Of a stretch of DNA of 55,409 nucleotides, positions 31,763 to 41,248 are shown in pieces. The notes beneath the pieces are model-generated. The model was not told the origin of the DNA and made no database searches. It worked only from the letters and a program-made list of their open reading frames with translations. This DNA is from JBQCEE01 sp051960575 (GTDB lineage Bacteria > Actinomycetota > Actinomycetes > Mycobacteriales > Jatrophihabitantaceae): positions 1 through 55,409 of the forward strand of contig NZ_JBQCEE010000366.1 of NCBI RefSeq assembly GCF_051960575.1, in the 5' to 3' direction. Position 1 is the first letter of the stretch, and each line of letters starts with the position of its first letter. The position numbers and the translations under genes are program-made.

Positions 31763-31821
31763 GCGATGAAGCCGGTGCGCACGCGCGGCGCACGCGCGAG
31801 GGGCTCCATACGCTCGGCGGT

Positions 31822-32505
31822 GTGGCCAGCGTGCTCGTCGTCGAGGACGACACGACCATCAGCCGGGTCGTCGCGACCTACCTCGAGCGCAACGGCCACA
31901 CGGCCGAGGTGATCGCGGACGGGCGCGTGGCCTACGAGCTGCTGTCGTGGCGCCCGCCCGACCTGGTGATCCTCGACGTCATGCTGCCCGGGATGGACGG
32001 CCTGGAGGTGTGTCGTCGCGTCCGGGCGGACGATCGGCGACTGCCCATCGTCATGCTCACCGCCAGGGGCGAGCCCGAGGAACGGATCCTGGGGCTCGAG
32101 TGCGGCGCCGACGACTACGTCGCCAAGCCGTTCTCGCCGCGGGAGCTCGTGCTGCGTGTGGAGTCGGTGCTGCGCCGTGCCGCGTCGCGCATCGCGCCCG
32201 GCGGCCCGCCGGTGACGGCGGGCGCGGTGACCGTCGACCTCGCCGGGCGCCGCGCCTTCCGGCACGGCGTCGAGCTCGTGCTGACCGTGCGGGAGTTCGA
32301 GCTGCTCGCCTTCCTGATCACCCATCCCCGTGTGGCGTTCCGTCGGTCGGAGCTCATGCGCGCGGTGTGGGGTTGGACCTACGGCGACCAGTCGACGGTC
32401 ACCGTGCACGTGCGTCGCCTCCGGGAGAAGGTGGAGGACGACCCGACCAACCCGACCTTGATCCAGACCGTCTGGGGCGTCGGTTACCTGCTGGAGGCAC
32501 CGTGA
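31822..32505 (+). CDS. OmpR/PhoB-family response regulator
   Basis: A 227-aa regulator. The receiver domain (residues 3-115) has the acidic pair at 9-10, phospho-acceptor D52 in [12 protein letters not shown], Thr in [12 protein letters not shown] and Lys in [11 protein letters not shown] winged-helix effector covers residues 130-225 ([20 protein letters not shown], then [19 protein letters not shown], then [11 protein letters not shown]). GTG 31822 gives the normal N-terminus. Its stop overlaps the kinase start (GTGA). The divergent GT2 operon and its shared promoter box make this regulator the obvious candidate to control the glycan/redox cluster. Confidence 0.93.
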   Translation: MASVLVVEDDTTISRVVATYLERNGHTAEVIADGRVAYELLSWRPPDLVILDVMLPGMDGLEVCRRVRADDRRLPIVMLTARGEPEERILGLECGADDYVAKPFSPRELVLRVESVLRRAASRIAPGGPPVTAGAVTVDLAGRRAFRHGVELVLTVREFELLAFLITHPRVAFRRSELMRAVWGWTYGDQSTVTVHVRRLREKVEDDPTNPTLIQTVWGVGYLLEAP

Positions 32506-33653
32506 ACCTCACCGTCGGGCACGGTCTGGCGACCCTGCTGTACGCGGCGGTCGCGGCGATCGCGATGTGGCTGGTGACGCTGCCCGTCCGGCACCGCTTC
32601 CTGGGGTTGTCGATCTCCGTCTCGTTCACCGCGGTCGCGGCCGCCATCGGCGCCTTCGTCGGGGGCGTACGGACGATGCTGCTGCCGGCGGTCAGTACGC
32701 CGGCGGTGCTGCTGGTCGCCCTGATCGCCGCGGGCGCCGCCGCAGTGGCGGCAGGTATCGCCGCGCGGCAGCTGCAACGTGACAGCCGCGCCCTGCATCT
32801 GGCGCTCGCCGACGTCCGCGAGGGTCGGGTGCCCGCACGGCCGGCCCAGCGCCGCGTCACCGAACTGCACGACGCCCGCACCGCCCTGCACCGAGCCGCG
32901 ATCGAGCTGGCCGAAGCACGCGAGCGGGAAGCGCTGCTCGAACGCTCACGACGTGAGCTCGTCGCCTGGGTGAGTCACGACCTGCGCACCCCGATCGCCG
33001 GGCTTCGCGCGATGGCCGAGGCCCTCGAGGATCGCGTGGCGGACGACCCGGACGCCTACTACAAGCAGATCGGGCTGTCCGTCAACCGTCTCGGCAGCAT
33101 GGTCGACGACCTCTTCGACCTGTCGCGGATCCAGGCGGGCGCGCTGCCCGTGCCGTCCGACGTGCTCTCGCTCGCCGACATCGTCTCGGACTGCATCGCC
33201 GGGCTCGACCCGCTGGCAGGGGCGCGCGAGATCCAGCTCCGGACGCTCATCGCCACGACGGGCGTGGTCATGGGCAACGCCGGCGAGCTCGATCGCGCGA
33301 TCGGCAACGTGATCGCGAACGCGATCCGTCACACACCGGTGCGAGGCTGCGTCGAGATCGGTGTCAGCGATGCGGTGTCCCGCGGCGGCACCACCGGCTG
33401 CGTCCGCGTCACCGTCGGCGATCAGTGCGGCGGCATCGCCGCCGACGTGCTGACCCGGCTGTTCGACGTGGGCTACCGCGCCGAGCGCGCGCGCACCCAC
33501 GACACGACGAGCCCGGGCAGTGTCGGCCTCGGGCTGGCGATCACGAAAGGGATCGTCGAGGCGCACGGCGGCTCGGTGGACGTGCACAACACCGCGTCCG
33601 GTTGCGAGTTCTCGATCCTCGTCCCTCGCGTCGCCGCGCCGCCGCTCAACTGA
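32502..33653 (+). CDS. Sensor histidine kinase
   Basis: A 383-aa kinase with about four membrane helices in the first 90 residues and no large extracellular loop. A HAMP-like coiled segment follows. HisKA carries the phospho-acceptor H159 in [17 protein letters not shown]. The HATPase domain has [19 protein letters not shown] (N-box). Its G1 box reads VGDQCGGI, with Cys where Gly or Asn-Gly is more usual, and the G2 box is [22 protein letters not shown] 32502 overlaps the regulator stop. Longer frames upstream are shadows. Confidence 0.93.
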   Translation: MNLTVGHGLATLLYAAVAAIAMWLVTLPVRHRFLGLSISVSFTAVAAAIGAFVGGVRTMLLPAVSTPAVLLVALIAAGAAAVAAGIAARQLQRDSRALHLALADVREGRVPARPAQRRVTELHDARTALHRAAIELAEAREREALLERSRRELVAWVSHDLRTPIAGLRAMAEALEDRVADDPDAYYKQIGLSVNRLGSMVDDLFDLSRIQAGALPVPSDVLSLADIVSDCIAGLDPLAGAREIQLRTLIATTGVVMGNAGELDRAIGNVIANAIRHTPVRGCVEIGVSDAVSRGGTTGCVRVTVGDQCGGIAADVLTRLFDVGYRAERARTHDTTSPGSVGLGLAITKGIVEAHGGSVDVHNTASGCEFSILVPRVAAPPLN

Positions 33654-33725
33654 GGCGGGCTGCTGCCGATGGGGTGATCAGCATCGGAGGTCGGTGCGGC
33701 CGACCGGACGTCAGGAAGCTCGAGG

Positions 33726-36170
33726 ATGACCAGCCCGCGTCCGACCGAGGCTGCCGTCGTGGCAGCGCTCGCGCGGATCATGGCGGTCTCGTCCGCGCCG
33801 GCCGAACTGCTCCTCGGGCTGCTGCACGAGGCGCTCGGCGACCCGCACGGCTCGAGGTCGGCGGCGGTCCTCACGCCGTCCGACGGTGGACGCTCCTGGC
33901 GCGTCGGTGCGGCCACGTCCGGCTTCGGCCGGGACGGGATCGAGGCACTCGCCCGCCAGGTCGGACCCGCCCGCGCATCCGTCGCGCAGCCGGCCGACGT
34001 CGGCACATCCTTCCAGGGGTTCGTCGCGGAGCCCGTCCTGGACGGCACCGGCTCGGCGGTCCGACTCGTGGCGTCCGGCGTCCAGGTCGGCGTCCTCGTC
34101 ATCCAGCACTGCACGCCCGAGCAGTGGGCCGCGCTGTCGCCCAGCGTCGCCGTGGGTCTCGCGATGTGCCTGACCGGCGGGGTGGTGCGGCAGACGTCGG
34201 CAGAGGCCACCGCGGCAGCGCTGCGCTCGGCCGACGCGTTCCGCCGGCTGCTCGAGGAGGGCGCACACGCCCGGGACGTCGAGGAGGCCGGGGCGGTGGT
34301 CGCCCGGGCCGCCGCGGAGGCCTTCCAGACCGAACTGGCCGGCATGTACGTCGTCGACCAGGACACCGGGCTCATCTCGTTCGCCCTCGGCGTCGGCGTC
34401 CCGGACGAGCTGAGCCGAGCACTGTCCCGGTCGCTCGTCGGCAAGGTCGCCGCGGCATCACCGGTGTGGCAGGCGCTCGAGGCCGGGTGTCCGAGTCTCG
34501 TCGATGATGCGGCCGGCGCCGCCATCCGCCCCGGTGGGTTCGTGCAGACGCTCGGGTTCGTGTCCTATGCCGCGATCCCGCTGCTGTCGGCGGACGGTCC
34601 GCTCGGCATGGTGATCTGCGGTGAGGCGACGACGCGCCGCCGCTGGACGCAGCAGGAGCACGACCTCGCCCGGCAGTTCGCCATGCGGGGCGCGCTCGTC
34701 ATCGACGCGGCGCGGCTGCGGGCCTCCGAGCGCAGGCAGCTGGCCCGGATCACGTTCCAGGCCTACCACGACGGGCTCACCGGCATCGCGAACCGGACGC
34801 TGTTCATCGACCGGGCCGAACAGGCGCTCGGCGTCGCTGCTCGGACCGGGGCGCGGGTGGCGATGCTCATGCTCGATCTCGACGACTTCAAGCAGGTCAA
34901 CGACACGCTCGGTCACGGGTACGGCGACACCCTGCTGCGCGAAGTGGCTTCCCGACTGAGCCGGCTCGTCCCCGAGGCCGACACCGTGGCGCGGCTCGGG
35001 GGCGACGAGTTCGCGATCCTGATGCCGTCGAGCGCCGGGCCGGCGGAAGCACTCGCGCTCGCCAGGACCATCGAAGCGGCACTGTCGGATCCGATCGATC
35101 TCGGTGGCATCCTCCTCAACACGCGCGCGAGCATCGGCATCGCCGTGTCGCCCGACGACGGGGACGACGCCACCGACCTCATGCAACGCGCCGACATCGC
35201 GATGTACGCGTCCAAGCGTGCCGGGCGCGGACCGACGCGCTACCACTGCTCGCAGCACGACTTCACGCTCGACAAGCTGACCCTCTACACGGAACTGCGG
35301 CGCGCCATCGCCGAGGACCAGTTGAAGATGGTCTACCAACCCAAGCTCGACCTGGCGACCGGCGTGATCGTCGGGGCGGAGGCGCTCGTGCGGTGGCAGC
35401 ATCCGCGCCGCGGCCTGATCGGGCCGAACGAGTTCCTGCCCGTCGCCGAGTCCACGGATCTGATCGGCGACCTGACCGCGTGGGTGACGGAACGGGCGTT
35501 GTCCCAGCTGGCCGACTGGCACGAGCAGGGCCTCGTCATCGACGTGGCGATCAACATCTCGGCGCGCAACCTGCTCGACCCGGCGCTGCTGGCCCACGTC
35601 ACCCGGCTCATCGCCCGCAGCCGGCTCGCGCACCATCTCGTCCTCGAGATCACCGAGACGGCGGTGATGCTCGATCCGGCCGCCAGCGCCGACGCACTGT
35701 CGAGGTTCCGCGAGCTCGGCGTCCGCGTCAGCCTCGACGACTTCGGCGCGGGTCACTCGTCGCTCACCCAACTGGCGCAGTTGCCCGCCGACGAGATCAA
35801 GATCGACCGGATGCTCGTCCACGACGTCGAGCGCGAGCCGTTGCACGCCGCGTTGGTCGGCTCGGTCGCCGACCTCGGCCACCGACTCGGTCTCACGGTC
35901 GTCGCGGAGGGCATCGAGACGGCCGAGACGCTGCAGGCCGTCCGTCAGCTCGGCTGCGACATCGCGCAGGGCTACGTCATCTCGCGGCCCGTGGAACCGG
36001 AACAGTTCGGGTCGATCGCCGGGATCCGGCGGGGCGCCGGCAGGAGGACGATGCGCCGCGAGGACCCCGTCGGGCCGAACGGATCTTGTGGCCGGTCGGG
36101 CGGCCGGGTCAGTCTCGTGCGGTGTCGCCGCACCGCCTCGCCCGTCGCGCCAGGACCCGCGCTGCCATGA
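33726..36170 (+). CDS. GAF-GGDEF-EAL cyclic di-GMP signalling protein
   Basis: An 814-aa soluble protein. A GAF-like sensory region lies at about residues 170-340 (VVARAAAEAFQTELAGMYVV, then LGFVSYAAIPLLSADGPLGM). The diguanylate cyclase domain has the intact GGDEF at 425-429. The usual RxxD product-inhibition site just before it reads PEAD, so feedback may be lost. The EAL domain has EAL at 552-554, EITETAVM, LDDFGAGHSSLTQL, KIDRML and EGIETAETL, so phosphodiesterase residues look complete. It could make or degrade c-di-GMP. Its stop overlaps the next start (ATGA). The last 45 residues are disordered and basic. Confidence 0.9.
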   Translation: MTSPRPTEAAVVAALARIMAVSSAPAELLLGLLHEALGDPHGSRSAAVLTPSDGGRSWRVGAATSGFGRDGIEALARQVGPARASVAQPADVGTSFQGFVAEPVLDGTGSAVRLVASGVQVGVLVIQHCTPEQWAALSPSVAVGLAMCLTGGVVRQTSAEATAAALRSADAFRRLLEEGAHARDVEEAGAVVARAAAEAFQTELAGMYVVDQDTGLISFALGVGVPDELSRALSRSLVGKVAAASPVWQALEAGCPSLVDDAAGAAIRPGGFVQTLGFVSYAAIPLLSADGPLGMVICGEATTRRRWTQQEHDLARQFAMRGALVIDAARLRASERRQLARITFQAYHDGLTGIANRTLFIDRAEQALGVAARTGARVAMLMLDLDDFKQVNDTLGHGYGDTLLREVASRLSRLVPEADTVARLGGDEFAILMPSSAGPAEALALARTIEAALSDPIDLGGILLNTRASIGIAVSPDDGDDATDLMQRADIAMYASKRAGRGPTRYHCSQHDFTLDKLTLYTELRRAIAEDQLKMVYQPKLDLATGVIVGAEALVRWQHPRRGLIGPNEFLPVAESTDLIGDLTAWVTERALSQLADWHEQGLVIDVAINISARNLLDPALLAHVTRLIARSRLAHHLVLEITETAVMLDPAASADALSRFRELGVRVSLDDFGAGHSSLTQLAQLPADEIKIDRMLVHDVEREPLHAALVGSVADLGHRLGLTVVAEGIETAETLQAVRQLGCDIAQGYVISRPVEPEQFGSIAGIRRGAGRRTMRREDPVGPNGSCGRSGGRVSLVRCRRTASPVAPGPALP

Positions 36171-37803
36171 ACCACGATCCCGTGGCCCGCAGTACCTCCG
36201 GTACCCGGCGGCGGATACCCGTCGTGCTGGGTGGTCTGCTCGGTGCACTGCTCGGCGCGGTCGGCATCCTCACCGGCCTGTGCGGCGCGGCCGCAGCGAC
36301 GGCGTTGCCGACGGTCACCTCGCTGTCCGGACACAGCGGCCCGTACTGGGGTGGCACGCAGCTCGTCGTCGAGGGCAGCGGGTTCACCGGCGCGTCCAGG
36401 GTCACCTTTGGAACCGCCGACGGGTACGCCGTGCACGTCGTCTCGCCGACGAGGCTGATCGTCGGCGTCCCGTGGCACGACCAGTACTCGACCGTCCACG
36501 TCCGGGTGCTGACGCCGGCCGGCTTCTCACCACGCACCGACGCCGATCGCTACACCTTCGTCCGCCCGACGCCCGACGACCCGATCATGGGCGGCCTCAC
36601 CGCGCACCAGGAACAGCGCATCTCCGCGCAGGTGCGCGCCGCGCACCGGAACGCGCGGGTCGCCCGTGGGTCGCGCTGGTCGCCGGCCCTGGCTGCCACC
36701 GCGGTGAGCCGTGCCCGCTCGTGGCTCGGGCTGCCTACTCGTGGGCCGGCGGCACCGGACGCGGCCCGTCGATCGGGGTCTGCGCGCACAACGGCGGCGA
36801 CCTCGACTGCCACGTCAGCGGGTTCGACTGCTCCGGCCTGACGCTCTACGCGTGGGCGCCGTACAAGAGCCTGGCGCACTACGCGGCGACCCAGAAGACG
36901 CAGGCGGGACGGTTCCACCCGGGCATCGGCGAACTCGTGCCCGGCGACCTCGTCTTCTTCTCGGGCTACATCGCCGACGGCATCGGCCACACGGCGATCT
37001 ACGTCGGCAACGGCCTGGTGATCCAGGCGGCGCAGAGCGGCACGGCGATCATGCGCTCGAGGTTGACCGACGTCATCGCCGAGAGCGGCGTCTACCGCGG
37101 CGCGGTGCGGCCGCTCACCACCGGGGTGCAGGGCGCCGCGCCGACGGTGACGTCGGTGACCGGCCAGGTGCAGCCGGGTGGCCGCATCACCGTCCACGGT
37201 GCTCACCTCGACACGGCCGTGTCGGTGTCCGTGGCGGGCACCCGGATCTACTCCTTCGTGCAGCGCACCGCGACGTCGCTCACCGTGATCGCGCCGGCGC
37301 ACGCTGCAGGGACGGTGCCGGTCGCGGTCTCGACGGCCTGGGGCACGGCCCGGTCGAGCACCGTCTACGTCGGGCCCCCGCAGATCTCGTCCATCTCGCC
37401 GGCGAGCGCGACGGGTGTCGCGGCCACCCCCGTCACCGTCACCGGGACGTCGCTGGCCGGCGTGACCGTCGGGCACCTGACCGACGCGGTCGGCACCCAG
37501 GACCTGCCGGTCACGGTGGTCTCGGACCGGCAGCTCACGATGACGCTGCCCCCGCATCTGCCGGGCGCGGTGTCGATCACGCTCACCTCCGGTTACGGCA
37601 CCTCGGCACCGGTCACCTTCACCTATGCACTGCTGCCGACCGGCTCCACCGACGCGCGGGCAGGCGCGCCGGTCGCCGGCCCAGCGGCGGTCGCCCACCC
37701 GACGACCTCGGGCACGCACATTGCACGATCGGGGATCTTCGACGACCGCATCGGCCCGGGGTGGTACCTGCTCGGCCCGCGAGCGCGCCGGTCGGCGCCG
37801 TAG
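36167..37803 (+). pseudogene. Secreted NlpC/P60 hydrolase with IPT/TIG domains, frameshifted near 36735
   Basis: The first frame (36167-36736) gives a signal peptide (GAAAATA), an IPT/TIG domain (LPTVTSLSGHSGPYWGGTQL) and the start of an NlpC/P60 domain, SRARSWLG. The protein then continues in another frame with YSWAGGTGRGPSIGVCAHNG, the catalytic Cys in GFDCSGLTLYAWA, the catalytic His in GIGHTAIYVG, and two more IPT domains. One missing base around 36734-36736 (CTGCCTAC where CTGCCCTAC would restore the frame) explains the break. This may be a sequencing error in a C run or a real mutation. If intact, it would cleave peptidoglycan stem peptides. It overlaps the GGDEF-EAL gene by 4 bases. 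Confidence 0.8.
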
Positions 37804-37944
37804 CAGCGCCACCGACGCCCGTGGCGGCACGACGCCGACCCTTGGGGCACAGCCCGCAGCCGAAGGCGCCGTCCATCAAGGCGTGAGAGGGTGACCGGCG
37901 TTCGGTCGATCCTCGGCCCTGACGATGCCTCGGGAGGGTGAGCG

Positions 37945-38424
37945 TTGCCATCGGATGCTGAGACCTCGACGACGTGGAAGACCGCACGCTCCGTTCGGGC
38001 AGCAACGACGACCTGCATAGGTCTCGTGCTCTTCCTCGAGGTGACCGCCACGGGTGCCATGGCGACCACGAAGGAGGCCTCCGGCGTGCTCGTCGCCGTG
38101 ATCATCGCGGTGGTGCTCATCCCGCTCAGCGGCCTCGTCGGATGGGCCTTCGGCTTCCGGCCCAAACTCATTCTCGACGATGAGACGGTCACGGTCGTGA
38201 ATCCTCTCCGGGTGACGCGGATCCCCCTCGCGCAGATCGTCATGGCCGGGAGCGGATATCGCGGTCTCGAGATGTGGACGGCCGAGCCGCGGATCATCAC
38301 CGCGTGGGCCGTGCAGCAATCAAACGCCGCGCAGGTCACGCACGCGACGACACGGTCGGACGCCGTGGCCGCCCGGATATTGGCTGCTGCAGATGCCGCT
38401 CGGGTACGCGGAGGTCTTGCATGA
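37945..38424 (+). CDS. Membrane-anchored PH-domain-like hypothetical protein
   Basis: A 159-aa protein with two membrane helices (about residues 22-40 and 46-68) followed by a small strand-rich domain, FRPKLILDDETVTVVNPLRV, then TRIPLAQIVMAGSGYRGLEM. This resembles bacterial PH-like domains of small membrane proteins. The function is unknown. TTG 37945 is accepted as the start because GGAGGG lies 6 bases upstream. The last 89 bases overlap the 3' end of the convergent LysR gene. Confidence 0.75.
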   Translation: MPSDAETSTTWKTARSVRAATTTCIGLVLFLEVTATGAMATTKEASGVLVAVIIAVVLIPLSGLVGWAFGFRPKLILDDETVTVVNPLRVTRIPLAQIVMAGSGYRGLEMWTAEPRIITAWAVQQSNAAQVTHATTRSDAVAARILAAADAARVRGGLA

Positions 38425-39313
38425 CGTCCGGCCCCTGGGCGAGCGACACGATCGCCGCTGCTGCCTGCAGGACGTGCGGTTCCGTGCGTGAGCGCGCACG
38501 CGCGACGGCGAGCTCGACCCGTCCCGCGCCGCGCAGCGGGAGATAGCGGACGCCCGCAAGTGCCAGTGCCGTCACCGGTTCGGGCACGACCGCGATCCCG
38601 AGACCCGCGGCCACCAGGGTGACCAGCGTCGACGTCTCGACCACCTCGTGCCGCACACGCGGGGTGAACCCCGCGTCCTGGCACAGTGCGGCGACGCGAC
38701 CGAACATGACCGATCCGCCGCGTCCCGCGTGCATGATCAGGTCGGTGTCCCTGAGGTCGCGCACCTCCAACCGGCGACGGCCGGCGAGCCGATGCCCCGT
38801 CGGGACGGCAGCGACGAGCGCGTCGCGTCGCAGCACGCGGACGACGAGATCAGGGTCGGACAACGGCGTGCGCAGCAGGGCGAGGTCGATCTCACCGGCA
38901 TGCAGGGCGGCCACCTGATCGGGCACGAGCATCTCTCCGCGGAACGAGATCTCGAGGCCCGGGGACAGCTCTGACAGTGCGCGGGCCACCCGCGGCAGGA
39001 GGCTGTAGGTCACCGATCCGACACAGCCGAGGGTGAGGCGGCCGATGCTGCCGGACGCGACCAGTCGCGCCTCGTCCGCCGCGTCGTCGACCGTGTGCAG
39101 AATCGATCGCGCGCGCTCGAGGTAGGCCGTGCCGGCCGTGGTGAGCTCGACGCGCCGGGTGGTGCGCTCGAGCAGGGTGACCCCGAGTTCACCTTCGAGC
39201 GCGCGGATCATCTGCGAGAGCGGCGGCTGCGCGATGTGCAGCCGCTCGGCCGCTCGCCCGAAATGACGCTCCTCCGCGACGGCGACGTACGCGCGGAGGT
39301 GCCGTAGTTCCAT
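38336..39313 (-). CDS. LysR-family regulator of the adjacent thiolase/CoA-transferase operon
   Basis: A 325-aa regulator close to the CatR/BenM/PcaQ group: MELRHLRAYVAVAEERHFGR, then AAERLHIAQPPLSQMIRALE, then effector-domain motifs SYSLLPRV-like and HEVVETSTLVTLVAAGLGIA. It is divergent from the thiolase gene, 73 bases away, the usual arrangement for activation by an aromatic-pathway intermediate. The start ATG has AGGAG 5 bases upstream. The family normally ends near VLQAAAAIVSLAQG; about 30 extra residues overlap the neighbouring gene. Confidence 0.9.
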   Translation of the reverse strand: MELRHLRAYVAVAEERHFGRAAERLHIAQPPLSQMIRALEGELGVTLLERTTRRVELTTAGTAYLERARSILHTVDDAADEARLVASGSIGRLTLGCVGSVTYSLLPRVARALSELSPGLEISFRGEMLVPDQVAALHAGEIDLALLRTPLSDPDLVVRVLRRDALVAAVPTGHRLAGRRRLEVRDLRDTDLIMHAGRGGSVMFGRVAALCQDAGFTPRVRHEVVETSTLVTLVAAGLGIAVVPEPVTALALAGVRYLPLRGAGRVELAVARARSRTEPHVLQAAAAIVSLAQGPDVMQDLRVPERHLQQPISGRPRRPTVSSRA

Positions 39314-39386
39314 TGAGACTCCTTAGATATCAACCGCCCAGTATTTCGTCCTTCAGCATATGGATGGTTCCGCGTAGCGTCGGGTC

Positions 39387-40586
39387 ATGGCCGAGTCCCA
39401 CCTCTACGCGTCCGTGCGATCGCCCTTCGGCCGATTCGGCGGTGGCCTCGCCGGCGTCCGTCCCGACGATCTCGCCGCCGCGACGCTGCACGGCGTGCTC
39501 GCACGGCTTCCGCGTCTGGAGCCTGTAAAGATCGACGAGGTGGTGTGGGGCTGCGCCAACCAGGCGGGCGAGGACAACCGCAATGTCGGTCGCATGGCCG
39601 TCCTGCTCGCCGGCCTGCCGACCACCGTGCCGGCGAGCACGGTGAACCGACTGTGCGGATCGTCGCTCGATGCGGCGATCGTCGGCTCGCGCATGATCGC
39701 GAGCGGCGACGCGGACATCGTGGTCGCCGGCGGCGTCGAGTCGATGTCCCGCGCCCCATGGGTGCTGCCCAAGCCCGAGCGCGCGTTCCCTGCCGGTGAC
39801 GTGACGGCCGTGTCGACCACGCTGGGGTGGCGGCTGGTCAACCCGCGGATGCCCGCGCAGTGGACGGCCTCGCTCGGCGAGTGCAACGAGTTGCTCGCGG
39901 AGTCGACCGGCATCTCACGTGCGCGCCAGGACGAGTTCGCCGCACGGTCGCACCGGCTCGCCGCGCAGGCCTGGGCCGAGGGCCACTACGACGAGCTCGT
40001 GGTCGCCGTGCCCGGAACGGACCTCGGACGCGACGAAGGCATCCGTCCGGACACCTCCGTCGAGAAGCTCGCCGCACTGAGACCCGCCTTCCGGCCCATC
40101 GGCACCATCACCGCGGGCAACGCCTCGCCGCTCAACGACGGCGCTGCGGCGGTCGTCCTGGGCTCGGCGTCGGCGGCGCAACGGCTCGGCGCCGAACCAC
40201 TCGCCCGGATCGCCGGCCGCGGCGCGTCGGCCTGTGAGCCGCACCTGTTCGGCCTGGCACCCATCGAGGCGGCGGGCGCGGCACTGAAGCGGGCCGGCAT
40301 CGGCTGGGCGCAGGTGGGCGCCGTGGAACTGAACGAGGCCTTCGCCGTCCAGTCGATCGCCTGTGTCGACACCTGGCTGGAGCAGGGGCTCCGGGACGCC
40401 GAGATCGTGAACGCCTGGGGCGGGGCGATCGCGATCGGGCACCCGCTCGGCGCCTCGGGCGCCCGCATCCTCGCCACGCTCGCCGCGCGGCTGCGCGCGA
40501 CGGGAGAACGGTACGGCGTCGCGGCGATCTGCATCGGCGTCGGCCAGGGACTCGCGGTCGTGCTCGAGAACGAGGACGGCGCGTGA
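39387..40586 (+). CDS. pcaF: Acetyl-CoA C-acyltransferase (3-oxoadipyl-CoA thiolase-like)
   Basis: A 399-aa thiolase. The acyl-accepting Cys is C90 in NRLCGSSLDAA, the His is H352 in IAIGHPLGASGARI and the second catalytic Cys is C382 in ICIGVGQGLA. GGVESMSRAPWV is typical of the 3-oxoadipyl-CoA group. With the CoA-transferase genes directly downstream, it most likely cleaves 3-oxoadipyl-CoA to succinyl-CoA and acetyl-CoA. Another 3-oxoacyl-CoA is possible because no ring-cleavage genes are in view. TAGCGT lies 12-7 bases before ATG, so the mRNA is probably leaderless. It overlaps the next gene by 4 bases. Confidence 0.88.
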   Translation: MAESHLYASVRSPFGRFGGGLAGVRPDDLAAATLHGVLARLPRLEPVKIDEVVWGCANQAGEDNRNVGRMAVLLAGLPTTVPASTVNRLCGSSLDAAIVGSRMIASGDADIVVAGGVESMSRAPWVLPKPERAFPAGDVTAVSTTLGWRLVNPRMPAQWTASLGECNELLAESTGISRARQDEFAARSHRLAAQAWAEGHYDELVVAVPGTDLGRDEGIRPDTSVEKLAALRPAFRPIGTITAGNASPLNDGAAAVVLGSASAAQRLGAEPLARIAGRGASACEPHLFGLAPIEAAGAALKRAGIGWAQVGAVELNEAFAVQSIACVDTWLEQGLRDAEIVNAWGGAIAIGHPLGASGARILATLAARLRATGERYGVAAICIGVGQGLAVVLENEDGA

Positions 40587-41248
40587 CGGCCCGGGTCTGC
40601 GTCGACACCGACGAGGCCGTCGCCGGCATCCAGGACGGCGCCACCGTCCTGGTCGGCGGCTTCGGCATGGCCGGCATGCCGGTGCCGTTGATCGACGCGC
40701 TGATCCGCCAGGGGGCCACCGACCTGACGATCGTGTCCAACAACGCGGGCAACGGTGACACGGGGCTCGCCGCCCTGTTGGCCGCAGGTCGGGTACGCAA
40801 GGTCATCTGCTCGTTCCCCCGCCAGGTCGACAGCTGGATCTTCGACGGCCTGTACCGGGCGGGCCGCATCGAACTCGAGGTCGTGCCGCAGGGGACGCTC
40901 GCCGAACGGCTCCGTGCCGCAGGGGCGGGCATCGGCGCGTTCTACTGCCCGACCGGCGTGGGCACGTCCCTCGCCGAGGGCAAGGAGGTTCGGGAGATCG
41001 ACGGTCGCGAATACGTGCTCGAACTCCCGCTCCGAGGCGACGTCGCGCTCATCGGCGCACACCGGGCCGACCGGATGGGCAATGTCGTCTATCGCAAGAC
41101 CGCCCGTAACTTCGGGCCGGTCATGGCGACCGCCGCGACGACCGTCATCGTGCAGGTGAACGAGGTGGTCGAGGTCGGTGCGCTCGACCCGGAAGCGGTC
41201 GTCACCCCGAGCATCTACGTCGACCGCATCGTGCAGGTGCGCCCGTGA
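40583..41248 (+). CDS. pcaI: 3-oxoacid CoA-transferase subunit A (beta-ketoadipate type)
   Basis: A 221-aa alpha subunit of a family I CoA-transferase. It has DGATVLVGGFGMAGMPVPLI, TDLTIVSNNAGNGDTGLAAL, RVRKVICSFPRQVDSWIF and GVGTSLAEGKEVREIDGREY. With subunit B it moves CoA from succinyl-CoA to 3-oxoadipate or a similar 3-oxoacid. GTG 40583 overlaps the thiolase stop by 4 bases, and the stop overlaps the subunit B start by 4 bases, so the three genes are coupled. Confidence 0.88.
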   Translation: MTARVCVDTDEAVAGIQDGATVLVGGFGMAGMPVPLIDALIRQGATDLTIVSNNAGNGDTGLAALLAAGRVRKVICSFPRQVDSWIFDGLYRAGRIELEVVPQGTLAERLRAAGAGIGAFYCPTGVGTSLAEGKEVREIDGREYVLELPLRGDVALIGAHRADRMGNVVYRKTARNFGPVMATAATTVIVQVNEVVEVGALDPEAVVTPSIYVDRIVQVRP

